Source: CAYSYY01 sp964576115 [NCBI: uncultured Gemmatimonadota bacterium]
GTDB lineage: Bacteria > Blakebacterota > Blakebacteria > Blakebacterales
Direction: 5' to 3'
DNA length: 64,000 nucleotides
Assembly: GCA_964576115.1 (NCBI GenBank)
Contig: CAZNUA010000002.1
Location: 62,001-126,000 of the forward strand
In this document: positions 24,755 through 33,614 of the stretch, one piece after another
Numbering within the stretch: position 1 is the stretch's first letter
Layout: every line of letters begins with the position of its first letter
Position numbers and translations under genes: made by a program
The notes under the pieces: generated by a model
What the model saw: the letters and a program-made list of their open reading frames with translations, nothing else
Databases searched by the model: none
What the model was told of the DNA's origin: nothing

Positions 24755-25819
24755 TTATCCCCCGCGGTGGCTCCAACCGCCGGCAGAGATGGTGCGGGTC
24801 GCCCCGGCACCTTCGAGCACGACCGTCGGCTCCCCCCCCTCGACCCGGCCGATGACCGTCAGGGGAACCCCGGACTGCGAATCGTTCCCGGCCAGCGCCG
24901 GATGATCGGGCCCGCAGGTCAGGAGCAGCTCGAATTCCTCGCCCGAATCGAGGGCGTAGAGAACGGCCCCCGCCTCGTCGCCGGTGGGATCGAGCCACTC
25001 CATGAAGGACCGCAGAGCGGGATGTAGAGGAATATGCGACGCCTCGAGGACGAGCGATACGCCCGAATCGAGAGCCAGGTGCCAGGCCTCGCTCGACAGA
25101 CCGTCGGAGATGTCGATCGCCGCGTGCACCTCACCGGCACCGGCCAGCGCCCGCACCGTATCGACCCTCGCCCGGGGCCGCAGGTGCCGCTCGACCAGCT
25201 CCGCGGCCCACCCTCTGCGCGGTGCGTCCGGGCCGCGGGCCAGCAGTTCGACGCCGGCCCGGCTGCCTCCCAGCGATCCCGAGACCAGGACGAGATCGCC
25301 TGGCCGGGCGCCGGAGCGGCGCCAGATTCCGGTCTCGGCCACCTCGCCATAGACAGTGATGGAGATGCTGAGCGGTCCGGGGGTGTCAACCACATCTCCG
25401 CCCACCACCGCCAGTTGGAGGGCGTCGGCCTCCTCGCGCAGGCCGCGGTAGAGGGCTTCGAGTTTTTCTTCGCCGGTCTCGCGGGGCAGCTGCAGCGCCA
25501 CCAGTGCCAGCCGGGGAATCCCTCCCATGGCGCAGACATCGCTGGCGGCCGCCGTCAGGGCCCGGGCTCCGACCGCCTCACCCGGTTCGTGATCGAAGGC
25601 GTGCACTCCCGCCACCATCGTGTCCACCGTCAGGATCCCCGTCAGACCTCCACCGATATCCCACAGGGCGGCATCGTCGCCCAGGCCCTCCCGCAACCGG
25701 GCGGCCACGTCCGTCGGCAGGGGAGCTTCCCCTGCCCCGAGCTCGGCCGCGAGCCGGCCGATCAAACGGAATTCCGGACCAAGGGGACCGTCGGGATCGA
25801 GTGAGGCATATCGGTTCAC
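24755..25819 (-). CDS. thiL: Thiamine-monophosphate kinase
   Basis: This 354-residue PurM-like ATPase phosphorylates thiamine monophosphate to the active diphosphate. It shows GLGDDAALWD, TVDTMVAGVHAFD (the usual VEGVHF region), GGDVVDTPGPLSISITVYGE and AAIDISDGLSSE. GTG 25819 overlaps the stop of the propeller gene (GTGA); longer frames upstream lack family similarity. Confidence 0.93.
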   Translation of the reverse strand: MNRYASLDPDGPLGPEFRLIGRLAAELGAGEAPLPTDVAARLREGLGDDAALWDIGGGLTGILTVDTMVAGVHAFDHEPGEAVGARALTAAASDVCAMGGIPRLALVALQLPRETGEEKLEALYRGLREEADALQLAVVGGDVVDTPGPLSISITVYGEVAETGIWRRSGARPGDLVLVSGSLGGSRAGVELLARGPDAPRRGWAAELVERHLRPRARVDTVRALAGAGEVHAAIDISDGLSSEAWHLALDSGVSLVLEASHIPLHPALRSFMEWLDPTGDEAGAVLYALDSGEEFELLLTCGPDHPALAGNDSQSGVPLTVIGRVEGGEPTVVLEGAGATRTISAGGWSHRGG

Positions 25820-27300
25820 GGCCGTTCCCTCCGCTGCCGCCAGTCGAAGCGGGTCAGCCCTCCGGCTGTCGCGAACCACGCCTCGCCGTCGCGCGGGACC
25901 ACCCGCCAGACACGTTCGTCGACCAGACCATCGCGTTCAGTATAATAGTGCCAGATACCGGTGGCCCGAATCAGCCGGCGAACGCCCCGGAACGTCGTCA
26001 CCCAGAGATTATAGTCGTCAACCGCCAGATCGGTGATCTCCCCCGGCAGGAAGGGGCCCGAAGCCGGCACCGTCAACCACTCCCCGGCCTCAGGCCGGCC
26101 GGCGACGATCCCCCGGGTCGTCCCCCACCAGACCGTGTCGCCCCGGGCGCAGACGGCATCGATCCGCCCGTTCAGCGCCCCCGTCGGGTGCTCGATGAGA
26201 TCGAACCGACCCTCCGGCCACGTCCCCCGCCAGACCCAGGCGCCTCCTTCGGTGGCCCACCAGATTGCTCCCGGGGTCGAGGCGAGGTCGGTGATCCGGT
26301 TCGGGCCCAGGAGCGGCAGCAGGGTGATCGAGTCCCCGGCGGCTACGGCGGCCCCACGCATGGTGCCGACCCAGATCCCCCCCGCCCCGGCAGCCAGGGC
26401 GGTGATGCGGGGATCGGGCAGGCCTCGCGGTCCCCGCTGCGTCCAGCGTCCGCGGGCGTCGCGGTGGGCCAGTCCGGCATCGGTCGCCAGCCAGAGATCG
26501 CGATCGGCGAGCACCATGGCACTAACCCGGTCACTGAGCAGTCCGGGTTCATCGAAAGCGAGGGTGTGCTTCCACTCGTCGGTCCTCATCCGCCATTCGG
26601 TCAGTCCGCCGACGGCCGGCGACAGAGCGTACCCGGCCGCAAGGAGAGTGTCGCCGTCTATCAGCAGGGCCCGGACGTCGGCGTTCCAGAGGCCCTGCGG
26701 CTTCATCTGGAGACGGCGGCTGTTCTCCTCTGCCCGGCCGGTGCCCAGACCCCAGGTGGTGATCCAGAGGTTCCCCTCCCCATCGGTCCGGCTGTCGGTG
26801 ATCACGGCGTCGACGCCCAGCGGTCCGGCCAACCGCCCGTCGGGCAGGTACTGCCAGCTCGGGTCGGTATAGAGATTGTCGGGCAGAGGGACACTGAAGG
26901 CTTCGGGGGGCGACGCGGGGAAAGCCGTTCGAACCCGGCCGGTACCAGGTTCGATGGTGACCTGTTCGGCCGCGGTGGCGTAACGGAAAAGCCCGTTTTC
27001 CTGCCGCCAGAGAGCCGTCGCCCGACCTTCGGGCAGGCCGTCGGCCGGAGTCACGGTTACCGCCCACTGCTCGCGCAGGCGGTCGTAGAAGAGAACCCCC
27101 TGCTCGGTCAGTACGCCCACCCAGCGCACACCGGGGATGACATGGCGGGCGAAACGGGTGACGGTGATCGACTCCCACTCGGCCGGATCCCAGGTCGTCT
27201 GAGCCTCCGCCGGCACAGTCGTCGCACAGAAGACGACCGCGAGCAGTCCGCCCAGCCGCTGGACGCCTCGGCTCGCAGGCGGGTGCGGGGACGGTCTCAT
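25816..27300 (-). CDS. Exported beta-propeller repeat protein
   Basis: This 494-residue protein has a signal peptide (residues 1-34) and multiple repeats of the two-component-regulator-propeller type (GNLWITTWG, RDLWLATDAGLAHRD, GGIWVGTMRG, DTVWWGTTRGIV, YNLWVTTFRGVRRL, EAWFATAGGLTRFD). There is no kinase or other domain, so it is a free periplasmic or secreted propeller, perhaps a binding protein. It is coupled by 4-base overlaps to the M28-like lipoprotein upstream and thiL downstream. Confidence 0.82.
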   Translation of the reverse strand: MRPSPHPPASRGVQRLGGLLAVVFCATTVPAEAQTTWDPAEWESITVTRFARHVIPGVRWVGVLTEQGVLFYDRLREQWAVTVTPADGLPEGRATALWRQENGLFRYATAAEQVTIEPGTGRVRTAFPASPPEAFSVPLPDNLYTDPSWQYLPDGRLAGPLGVDAVITDSRTDGEGNLWITTWGLGTGRAEENSRRLQMKPQGLWNADVRALLIDGDTLLAAGYALSPAVGGLTEWRMRTDEWKHTLAFDEPGLLSDRVSAMVLADRDLWLATDAGLAHRDARGRWTQRGPRGLPDPRITALAAGAGGIWVGTMRGAAVAAGDSITLLPLLGPNRITDLASTPGAIWWATEGGAWVWRGTWPEGRFDLIEHPTGALNGRIDAVCARGDTVWWGTTRGIVAGRPEAGEWLTVPASGPFLPGEITDLAVDDYNLWVTTFRGVRRLIRATGIWHYYTERDGLVDERVWRVVPRDGEAWFATAGGLTRFDWRQRRERP

Positions 27301-29144
27301 CGTCCGGGGGGCAGGTCGGGTTGCAGGCGCTCGGGTTGAGCCACCGGTGCCAGACCGATCCCGATCATGGCTTCATCCCACCGGTTTTCAAGGGAACGGA
27401 CCGTGGCCAGGACATCCCGCCGCAGCTTTCCGACCTCCCCGGGCAGGGGTTGAGCCAGAACCGATTCGATCGCCTCGAGATACCAGATCTTCCAGGCGTT
27501 GAGGATCTCCTGTTCCAGCAGGCGGTCTCCTGCTCCGCCCTCCAGGTTCGCCCGGGCGGTTTCGATTCCGGCCGACATCCGGGCCACAGCCCGATCGTAC
27601 ACCAGGGTCAGCAGACGTTCGGCTCCGGCCCGGTCGGCCCGGGCGCTGATCCAGGCGGAGGTTGCAGCCACGAGCGCCGCGGCTGCTATCTGTTGAGGAT
27701 CGAGATGCCCGGGGGTGTCGAGCTGGCTGCGGTAGAGAGGATCGGGGAAATACCAGAGCCGTTGGGCCGGCAGGCCCGCTTCGAGCAGAACAGTGTGTTC
27801 GCTCCCCCCTTCGTAGGGCGTCTCGGCACTCGTCCAGCCGTCGTGCTGCTCGGCGAGGGTGCGGGCGAGTTCCCCGGTGAACAGACTCAGGTAGTGGCCC
27901 GGACAGGGCCAGGGGGGCGGTGCGGCGCCCCAGGGGGTGTGCCAGTCGGGAGGCCGGGTCCAGAGGGCGGCGGGATCGGGATAGCGTTCGAGCAGCACCT
28001 GGCGTTCGGCGGTGTCGGGGCGGGCTCCGACGAGGTGCAGGAGAGTGACCGAGTGCAGGCTGTCGACGACATCGGGCCGGCGTTCGGTCCAGGCACGCAC
28101 ACTCAATCCGGTGGCTCCGAAGAGGAAGATCATCGAGCGCCGGGGTCGATCCAGGCGGCCCTCGTTCACCGCCGCCAGCAGGGCGTTGGCGGCCTCAACC
28201 AGAGCAGCCGCACCGCTGACATCCGACGCTCCGGGAGCCGGCCCCGAAAAGGGTGCTATGACAGCCACTGCCTCAGAAGCGGCCTCGGTACCGGGGATGA
28301 CGGCGATCAGCGTCCGGCTCAGCCTTTCGGTGAGATAAGCGGCTTCGACCTCGGCCCGGACGGGCAGCGAGCCCCCGGCCTGCTCCAGCGCCGCCTCGAG
28401 CCGGAGCGCGTCGCTGACGCTCAGCGTGAAACCGAAGCCTTCCCGTCCCACCGTACCGGCCGGCACCAGTTCGGGGTGTGTGTCGGTTGCCTGCCAATCC
28501 GGGGCCGAAGCACTCACGACCCCGGCCGCCCCGCGTTCGAGGACCGCGGCCCGGTAGATGTCGGTCAGGGAGCGACGTCCGTACACGATCGCTCCGTGCA
28601 CGTCACGCCCCTCGTACTCGGCGGGGAAGGTGCCGTTGCCGAGGTTGAACAGACGGGTCGTGATTCCGCCGGGCGGAGTCGGCCGCGAGTTCCGGGCCAG
28701 GGTCGTGGGAGCGGTGTCGGTATCAGTGACGCACCAGCCGTCCGGTCCGAGCACGTCGAGTCGTCCTCCGATCGGTTGCCAGATATCGAAGGGGATCGAA
28801 TCGGCCAGAACCCAGACATAACCGGTCGGGGTGCCGGGTGGTACCGACCCACCCGTCGCGGGGGGAGCCGCGAGAGGGACGAACCCGCCGGCCGCGAGTC
28901 GATCGGCGATCTCGTCGAGGGCCCGATCGTAGCCGGGGGTACCCGGCAGACGTACCAGAGGGGCCAGTTCGTCGACCAGCTCGAGCGCCCGCTCGCCCGA
29001 AATGCGGGGCGCCAGTTCGGCCCCGGTTCGGACGCCGAAGGGGGAACCGCCCGTACAGCCGACGGTCGCCACCGTCAGCATGATCAGGACCGCCACGGCA
29101 GCCAGTGACGGCACATTGCCAGGAGTGTGGATTGTCATAGGCAT
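27297..29144 (-). CDS. M28-peptidase-like lipoprotein with lost metal site (probable pseudoenzyme)
   Basis: This 615-residue lipoprotein (lipobox TVGC, near residue 27) has an M28-like order: a PA-type insert, the peptidase core and a C-terminal helical region. The metal-binding positions look replaced. The usual AHxD is APFS, GADDN is GASDV, the EE pair before GL is GAT, and the His of the usual YHTS is Arg (YRSQLDTPGH). GGSEH is kept. The protein may bind peptides without cleaving them. ATG 29144 was chosen; ATG 29138 is equally possible. It heads the propeller-thiL operon. Confidence 0.7.
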   Translation of the reverse strand: MPMTIHTPGNVPSLAAVAVLIMLTVATVGCTGGSPFGVRTGAELAPRISGERALELVDELAPLVRLPGTPGYDRALDEIADRLAAGGFVPLAAPPATGGSVPPGTPTGYVWVLADSIPFDIWQPIGGRLDVLGPDGWCVTDTDTAPTTLARNSRPTPPGGITTRLFNLGNGTFPAEYEGRDVHGAIVYGRRSLTDIYRAAVLERGAAGVVSASAPDWQATDTHPELVPAGTVGREGFGFTLSVSDALRLEAALEQAGGSLPVRAEVEAAYLTERLSRTLIAVIPGTEAASEAVAVIAPFSGPAPGASDVSGAAALVEAANALLAAVNEGRLDRPRRSMIFLFGATGLSVRAWTERRPDVVDSLHSVTLLHLVGARPDTAERQVLLERYPDPAALWTRPPDWHTPWGAAPPPWPCPGHYLSLFTGELARTLAEQHDGWTSAETPYEGGSEHTVLLEAGLPAQRLWYFPDPLYRSQLDTPGHLDPQQIAAAALVAATSAWISARADRAGAERLLTLVYDRAVARMSAGIETARANLEGGAGDRLLEQEILNAWKIWYLEAIESVLAQPLPGEVGKLRRDVLATVRSLENRWDEAMIGIGLAPVAQPERLQPDLPPGR

Positions 29145-29190
29145 GAACTTGGAATGAGCCGCCGGGGGTGTCAAGACGGGGCTTTCCCCC

Positions 29191-30264
29191 TTGACCCCCG
29201 CCGACGGCTGGTTCTCTTTCATCCTCGACGCACCAGCACCCGCAAGCGCAGAGGAAAAGACACTGGACGATCACCCAACCCACCCCCGGCCGACCGGGGC
29301 CGAGCGGCGACGCGTCCCCTGGTATGCCCTGACTCCGGAGGCCCGGTCGGCGATCCGCCGCCGGAGCTGGAACAGGGCCGTCATTCTCTTTCTGGCCACC
29401 GTGCTCTCCACCTTGTACGTGGGATCCGGTATGAACACAGATGCGTCAGGAGGTCCGGGGAGCCTGCTCGACGGCTGGGTTTTCGCCCTGCCCCTGCTGG
29501 GGATTCTGCTCTGCCACGAATTCGGCCATTACCTGCTGGCGCGTCGCCATGAAGTGGAGGTGTCTCCACCCTACTTCATTCCCTTTCCCAATCTGCTCGG
29601 CACCATGGGGGCTTTCATCGCTTTCCGTTCGCCCATCTACAACCGCCGGCAGCTGCTCGATATCGGCGCCGCCGGACCGCTGGCGGGACTGGTACCGAGT
29701 ATCATCGCCCTGATCGTGGGCTTCGCCCTCTCCCGGACCCTGCCCGAAACCACCGCTACCGGGGGCTTGATTCTGGGGGACAGCTTGCTGACAGCTGGTC
29801 TACAGAGGCTGGTGATCGGTCCGATTCCCGACGGCTATACGGTCTACATCCATCCGGTGGGATTCGCCGGCTGGGTGGGTCTGTTCGTCACGATGTGGAA
29901 CCTGCTGCCGATCTGGCAGTTCGACGGCGGGCACATCGCCTATGCCCTCTTCGGCCGGCGCCAGTGGCTGCTCGGCCCCCTCGCCATCGCCGGTCTCCTG
30001 CTCCTGGGCTGGCTGGTGGCGCGCTGGTGGTGGTACGTCCTCGTCTTTCTGGCGATTCTCTTCTTCGTCTATGTTCTGATCGCGCGTCTTTCAGCCGGCG
30101 TGCGCATCCCGCTGACCGATCTGGTCACCCTGAGGTTCCTGCGACATTTTCCGGTCGCCAACGAGGAACCGCTCGACCGGAACCGCCGGATCATCGGCTG
30201 GATCTGCCTGATCGTTTTCGCTCTCTGCTTCATTCCCGATCCGATCCGCGCCATAGGGGCATAG
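29191..30264 (+). CDS. Site-2 protease family (M50) intramembrane metalloprotease
   Basis: This protein has about seven hydrophobic segments, the zinc motif HEFGH (His109, Glu110, His113 from the longest frame) and a second motif WNLLPIWQFDGGH with Asp245. It should cut membrane-spanning substrates. It has no PDZ domain. TTG 29191 is the only standard start before the conserved region, but no ribosome site precedes it. A CTG at 29263 follows GAGGAAAAG by three bases and may be the true start. The target cannot be told from context; it lies between divergent and convergent neighbours. Confidence 0.82.
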   Translation: MTPADGWFSFILDAPAPASAEEKTLDDHPTHPRPTGAERRRVPWYALTPEARSAIRRRSWNRAVILFLATVLSTLYVGSGMNTDASGGPGSLLDGWVFALPLLGILLCHEFGHYLLARRHEVEVSPPYFIPFPNLLGTMGAFIAFRSPIYNRRQLLDIGAAGPLAGLVPSIIALIVGFALSRTLPETTATGGLILGDSLLTAGLQRLVIGPIPDGYTVYIHPVGFAGWVGLFVTMWNLLPIWQFDGGHIAYALFGRRQWLLGPLAIAGLLLLGWLVARWWWYVLVFLAILFFVYVLIARLSAGVRIPLTDLVTLRFLRHFPVANEEPLDRNRRIIGWICLIVFALCFIPDPIRAIGA

Positions 30265-30273
30265 GACCGGGGA

Positions 30274-31248
30274 TTATTCGGCTGTGTCCTTGAGCTCCTC
30301 GGCCAGACGCGGCAGCACCTCTAGGGCGTTGCCGACGATGCCGTAGTCGGCCACCCCGAAGATCGGCGCCTCGGGATCGCGGTTGATCGCCACGATGACC
30401 TTCGAACGGCTCATCCCCGCCAGGTGCTGCATGGCACCCGAAATCCCGGCCGCGACATAGAGCTGGGGCGTGACCGTTTTGCCGGTCTGTCCCACCTGCT
30501 CGGAATGGGGCCGCCAGCCGGCATCGACGACCGCCCGCGAGGCGCCCAGTTCGGCTTCGAGAGCTTCAGCCACCGCTTCGAGGTGGGGCCAGTTCTCCGG
30601 TCCGCCCATGCCCCGTCCGCCCGAGACGATCCGGTCGGCTTCGGTCAGGTCGACCCGGGCTCCGGCTGCAGCCTCGACCGCCGAGCCCGTTTCTCCCACC
30701 TCGGGCACCTGGATATCGAGGTTCTCCACCTCGGGAGTACTCGTGTGTCCGGCCTCGACCTCGAACGCCTTCGGCCGCACGCTCACCACCCCGATCGGAG
30801 TCGTGAGCCGCAGCTGCTGATAGATCTTCCCGGCATAGACCGGCCGGGTATAGACGATCCCGTCCTCCCGGGCGTCGAAGTCGGTCACCGCTGCAGCCAG
30901 TCCGGCCCCGAGGGCGGCGGCGATCCGCGGCGCCAGGTCCTTGCCGCTGCTCGTGGCCGCCAGCACGATCAGGGCCGGGTCGCAGGCCGTTACGGCGGCC
31001 TGGACCGCCGCCAGCCAGGTCGCTCCGGCATAGGCGGCGAACCCTTCGCCGTCGGCGACGTAGACCCGCTCGACACCGTACGCTCCCAACCCTTCGGCCT
31101 CGCCCGCGATCCCGTTGCCCGCCAGCAGAGCGCAGCAGGGCCCTCCGACGGCATCGGCCAGGCGCCGTCCCGCGCCAGCCGCATCGGCGGTGACGCCGCG
31201 CACGTCGGAGTCCCGTGTTTCCGCTATTATCAAAACACCCTTCGGCAT
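30274..31248 (-). CDS. etfA: Electron transfer flavoprotein alpha subunit
   Basis: This 324-residue FAD-binding subunit has the C-terminal block VSGGRGMGG, then [34 protein letters not shown] and [10 protein letters not shown]. It carries electrons from acyl-CoA or other dehydrogenases to the quinone pool or to a partner. It lies 43 bases downstream of etfB on the same strand. Confidence 0.96.
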   Translation of the reverse strand: MPKGVLIIAETRDSDVRGVTADAAGAGRRLADAVGGPCCALLAGNGIAGEAEGLGAYGVERVYVADGEGFAAYAGATWLAAVQAAVTACDPALIVLAATSSGKDLAPRIAAALGAGLAAAVTDFDAREDGIVYTRPVYAGKIYQQLRLTTPIGVVSVRPKAFEVEAGHTSTPEVENLDIQVPEVGETGSAVEAAAGARVDLTEADRIVSGGRGMGGPENWPHLEAVAEALEAELGASRAVVDAGWRPHSEQVGQTGKTVTPQLYVAAGISGAMQHLAGMSRSKVIVAINRDPEAPIFGVADYGIVGNALEVLPRLAEELKDTAE

Positions 31249-31291
31249 GCCCCTGCTCCTTCCTCTCGTTGATCAGTCCCGACTGGGGCCC

Positions 31292-32044
31292 TCAGATGAC
31301 TTTCGCTTCTTCCCTGAGCAACCGGACGAGCTCGGGAACGGCTTCGGTTCCCTCGCCGACGATCTTGCCTTCCGGTCGCGGTGGAGGAAGGGTCAGGGTC
31401 ACGACCTCGATCCCGGCCTCGCCCGCCTCGGCCGCGATCGCCTCGATGGTCTTCTTCTTGGCCGCCATGATTCCCTTCAGACTGGCATAGCGGGGTTCGT
31501 TGAGACCCTTCTGGGTCGTCACGACCGCGGGCAGAGCGGCCGAGACCTGCTGCTTGCCGCCCTCGACCTCGCGCGTGATGGTGACGTTCCCGTCGGCCAG
31601 CTCGAGGGTGATGGCCTCGGTCAGACAGGGCCGGTCGAGCAGGGTTGCCAGCATGGGGCCCTGCGCCTGCGTGTCGTCGTCCACCGACTGTTTGCCGGTC
31701 AGAATCAGATCGGCCTCGACCCCGCCCAGAAAAGCGGCCAGGGCCCGGGCCTGTTGCAGGGGATCGGCGAGCGGAGCCTCGGTCGTGAGGTGAACCGCTT
31801 CATCACACCCCAGCGCGAGACTGTTGCGCAGAGCACTGCTGACAGCCTCGGGGCCGACGGCGACCGCCGTCACTTTTTCGGCCGTGCCTGCCTCTTTGAG
31901 CTGCACGGCTGCTTCGACCGCATACTCGTCATACGGGTTCAGAACGAGGGTGAGATCCTGCTCCTCGATTCCTTTCCCCTCGGCATCGATTTTGAGCCGG
32001 GTGGCGGTATCGGGCACCTGCGTGATGCATACGAACAGATTCAT
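31292..32044 (-). CDS. etfB: Electron transfer flavoprotein beta subunit
   Basis: This 250-residue partner of EtfA has the AMP-binding N-terminal block (CITQVPDTATRLKI, LNPYDEYAVEAAVQLKE) and the LTGKQSVDDDTQAQGPMLA block. ATG 32044 follows GAGGAG by five bases. The pair faces an Omp85-like gene across a 179-bp divergent gap with a perfect inverted repeat. Confidence 0.96.
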   Translation of the reverse strand: MNLFVCITQVPDTATRLKIDAEGKGIEEQDLTLVLNPYDEYAVEAAVQLKEAGTAEKVTAVAVGPEAVSSALRNSLALGCDEAVHLTTEAPLADPLQQARALAAFLGGVEADLILTGKQSVDDDTQAQGPMLATLLDRPCLTEAITLELADGNVTITREVEGGKQQVSAALPAVVTTQKGLNEPRYASLKGIMAAKKKTIEAIAAEAGEAGIEVVTLTLPPPRPEGKIVGEGTEAVPELVRLLREEAKVI

Positions 32045-32143
32045 GACTGCTCCTCGACTGCGATGTGGGTATCTCCCGCCTTCTCGCACCCGCTCTCGAT
32101 CCGCCCGGAGGGGTGCGAAGCGCAGGTACGGTAGCCACGGGCG

Positions 32144-32207
32144 GGTTCGTTCTCAAGCCGATTCTGAGGCGTTCGTGATGCCCGCTGGCGGTGGGCGCGA
32201 ACGAACC
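32144..32207. promoter_or_regulatory. Perfect 9-bp inverted repeat in the etfB/Omp85 divergent gap
   Basis: GGTTCGTTC at 32144-32152 pairs with GAACGAACC at 32199-32207. The right arm ends two bases before a TATTAT -10-like element (32209-32214). It could be an operator for one or both genes. No known regulator was matched. Confidence 0.35.
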
Positions 32208-32223
32208 GTATTATCTCTGCCTG

Positions 32224-33573
32224 ATGATGCCCTCCACGCACTGTCCGATACGTCCGGGCGGCTCCCGGTGCCGCTCCCTGGCACTCCTGGCCGTTGCCCT
32301 GGCGTTTCCGCTCCAGGCCTCCGCTCAGGGCGTTGTGTCGAGTACGCTCGAGGGTCTGCCGATCCGGCGGATCGTGGTCGAGGGTCTGACCCGGATGGAC
32401 GAAGATGTCGTGCGCCGGCGCCTCGAGCTGCGCGTCGGAGAACCGTGGCGGGCCAAGACGGCGCGGCGCGACGAACAGGCCGTGACCGGCCTCATGATCT
32501 TCTGGTCGGTCCGGATCGTGCCCCGTCCCCTGCCCGACGCCTCAGCCCCCAATGCCGTCGAAGCCGCAGTCATTCTCGAGGAACGCTTCGGCTGGTTCCT
32601 CCTGCCCCAGATGCAATACGAGGAGGAATCGGGCTGGTCCTTCGGCGGCGCCGGCGGTCATTTCAATCTCTTCCGGCGGGGGCACTGGTTCTACGTCACT
32701 CTCCTGGGGGGCGGTTCCCGGTACCTGAGCGCGAGTTTCCGCAACACCTGGAACGGCCCCCATCACGAATCATTCCGCTTCGGCGGAGCGGCCGTCAGCC
32801 TCCACAACCGTCTGTACGATTTCCGGGAAACCGGAGAGCGCCTCAACCTGCAGTTCGGTCGCTGGGTCGGGCGCACCGGCCGGCTGGCCGGCGGCGCGGC
32901 CTGGCGCCGGATCGAAGGGGAAGTCCCCGACTGGGTGCCGGCGACAGCCGGTACCCGTTTCGACCGCAGGCAGCATCTGATGTGGGCCAGCGTCGGTTTC
33001 GATACCACCGATCCGTGGGCCTGGCCCCGTCCGGGCCGGACCACCTCGCTGCACCTCGAAGCCTACGGCGGTCTGCTCGGCGGCGACGTTCGGGGGTATA
33101 TGCTCACCGCTACGCACGTGCTGCGGGCACACCTGCTCCCCCGCCTGCTGGCAGCCGGATATGCCCTGGTCCAGATCCAGGACGGGGACCGCCCGTTCTG
33201 GCGCCTGCTGCCCCTGGGCGGAATGAACAGCTTGCGGGGGTATGAGTTCGGGAACTGGCTGGTCGAGAGGCGCTGGGAGACCAGCCTGCAGCTGGAGTGG
33301 CAGCTGGCTCCGGTCAGAACGCTCGATCTCGGCGCTCTCGGCGATCAGATCGTGGGCCTGGCAGCCGTCATCTTCGGCGAGATGGGGGCGGGAACGGGCG
33401 TCCGGCGCGGCCCCGGTTCCCCTCCCTGGTCACGGAGATCCCCCACGCTGGTCTGCTTCGGCGGCGGGCTGACCTTTTACAGCGCCCTGCTCGGGACCTT
33501 GCGCCTGGAGATCGGCTGGCCGGGTGACGGTGGTCCGCCGGTCATGGGACTTGGTCTGGAACCCAAGTTCTGA
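32224..33573 (+). CDS. Omp85-family outer-membrane protein with a single POTRA domain
   Basis: This 449-residue protein has a signal peptide (to about residue 35), one POTRA domain (IRRIVVEGLTRMDEDVVRRRL region) and an Omp85-type beta barrel. The barrel has the L6 motif LRGYEFG and a C-terminal Phe suited to BAM recognition. It is shorter than BamA and probably inserts or exports a partner. ATG 32224 lies nine bases after a TATTAT element and no ribosome site is visible, so the mRNA may be leaderless. It faces etfB. Confidence 0.78.
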   Translation: MMPSTHCPIRPGGSRCRSLALLAVALAFPLQASAQGVVSSTLEGLPIRRIVVEGLTRMDEDVVRRRLELRVGEPWRAKTARRDEQAVTGLMIFWSVRIVPRPLPDASAPNAVEAAVILEERFGWFLLPQMQYEEESGWSFGGAGGHFNLFRRGHWFYVTLLGGGSRYLSASFRNTWNGPHHESFRFGGAAVSLHNRLYDFRETGERLNLQFGRWVGRTGRLAGGAAWRRIEGEVPDWVPATAGTRFDRRQHLMWASVGFDTTDPWAWPRPGRTTSLHLEAYGGLLGGDVRGYMLTATHVLRAHLLPRLLAAGYALVQIQDGDRPFWRLLPLGGMNSLRGYEFGNWLVERRWETSLQLEWQLAPVRTLDLGALGDQIVGLAAVIFGEMGAGTGVRRGPGSPPWSRRSPTLVCFGGGLTFYSALLGTLRLEIGWPGDGGPPVMGLGLEPKF

Positions 33574-33614
33574 GGCTCACCTCGCCCGCATCCCGACCTG
33601 CCCCACCGACCGGC

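Noticed and set aside
31824-33245. A 473-codon plus-strand frame across the etfB gap and the Omp85 gene
   Set aside because: It is rich in Arg and Pro with no domain, and overlaps the supported Omp85 frame and antisense of etfB.
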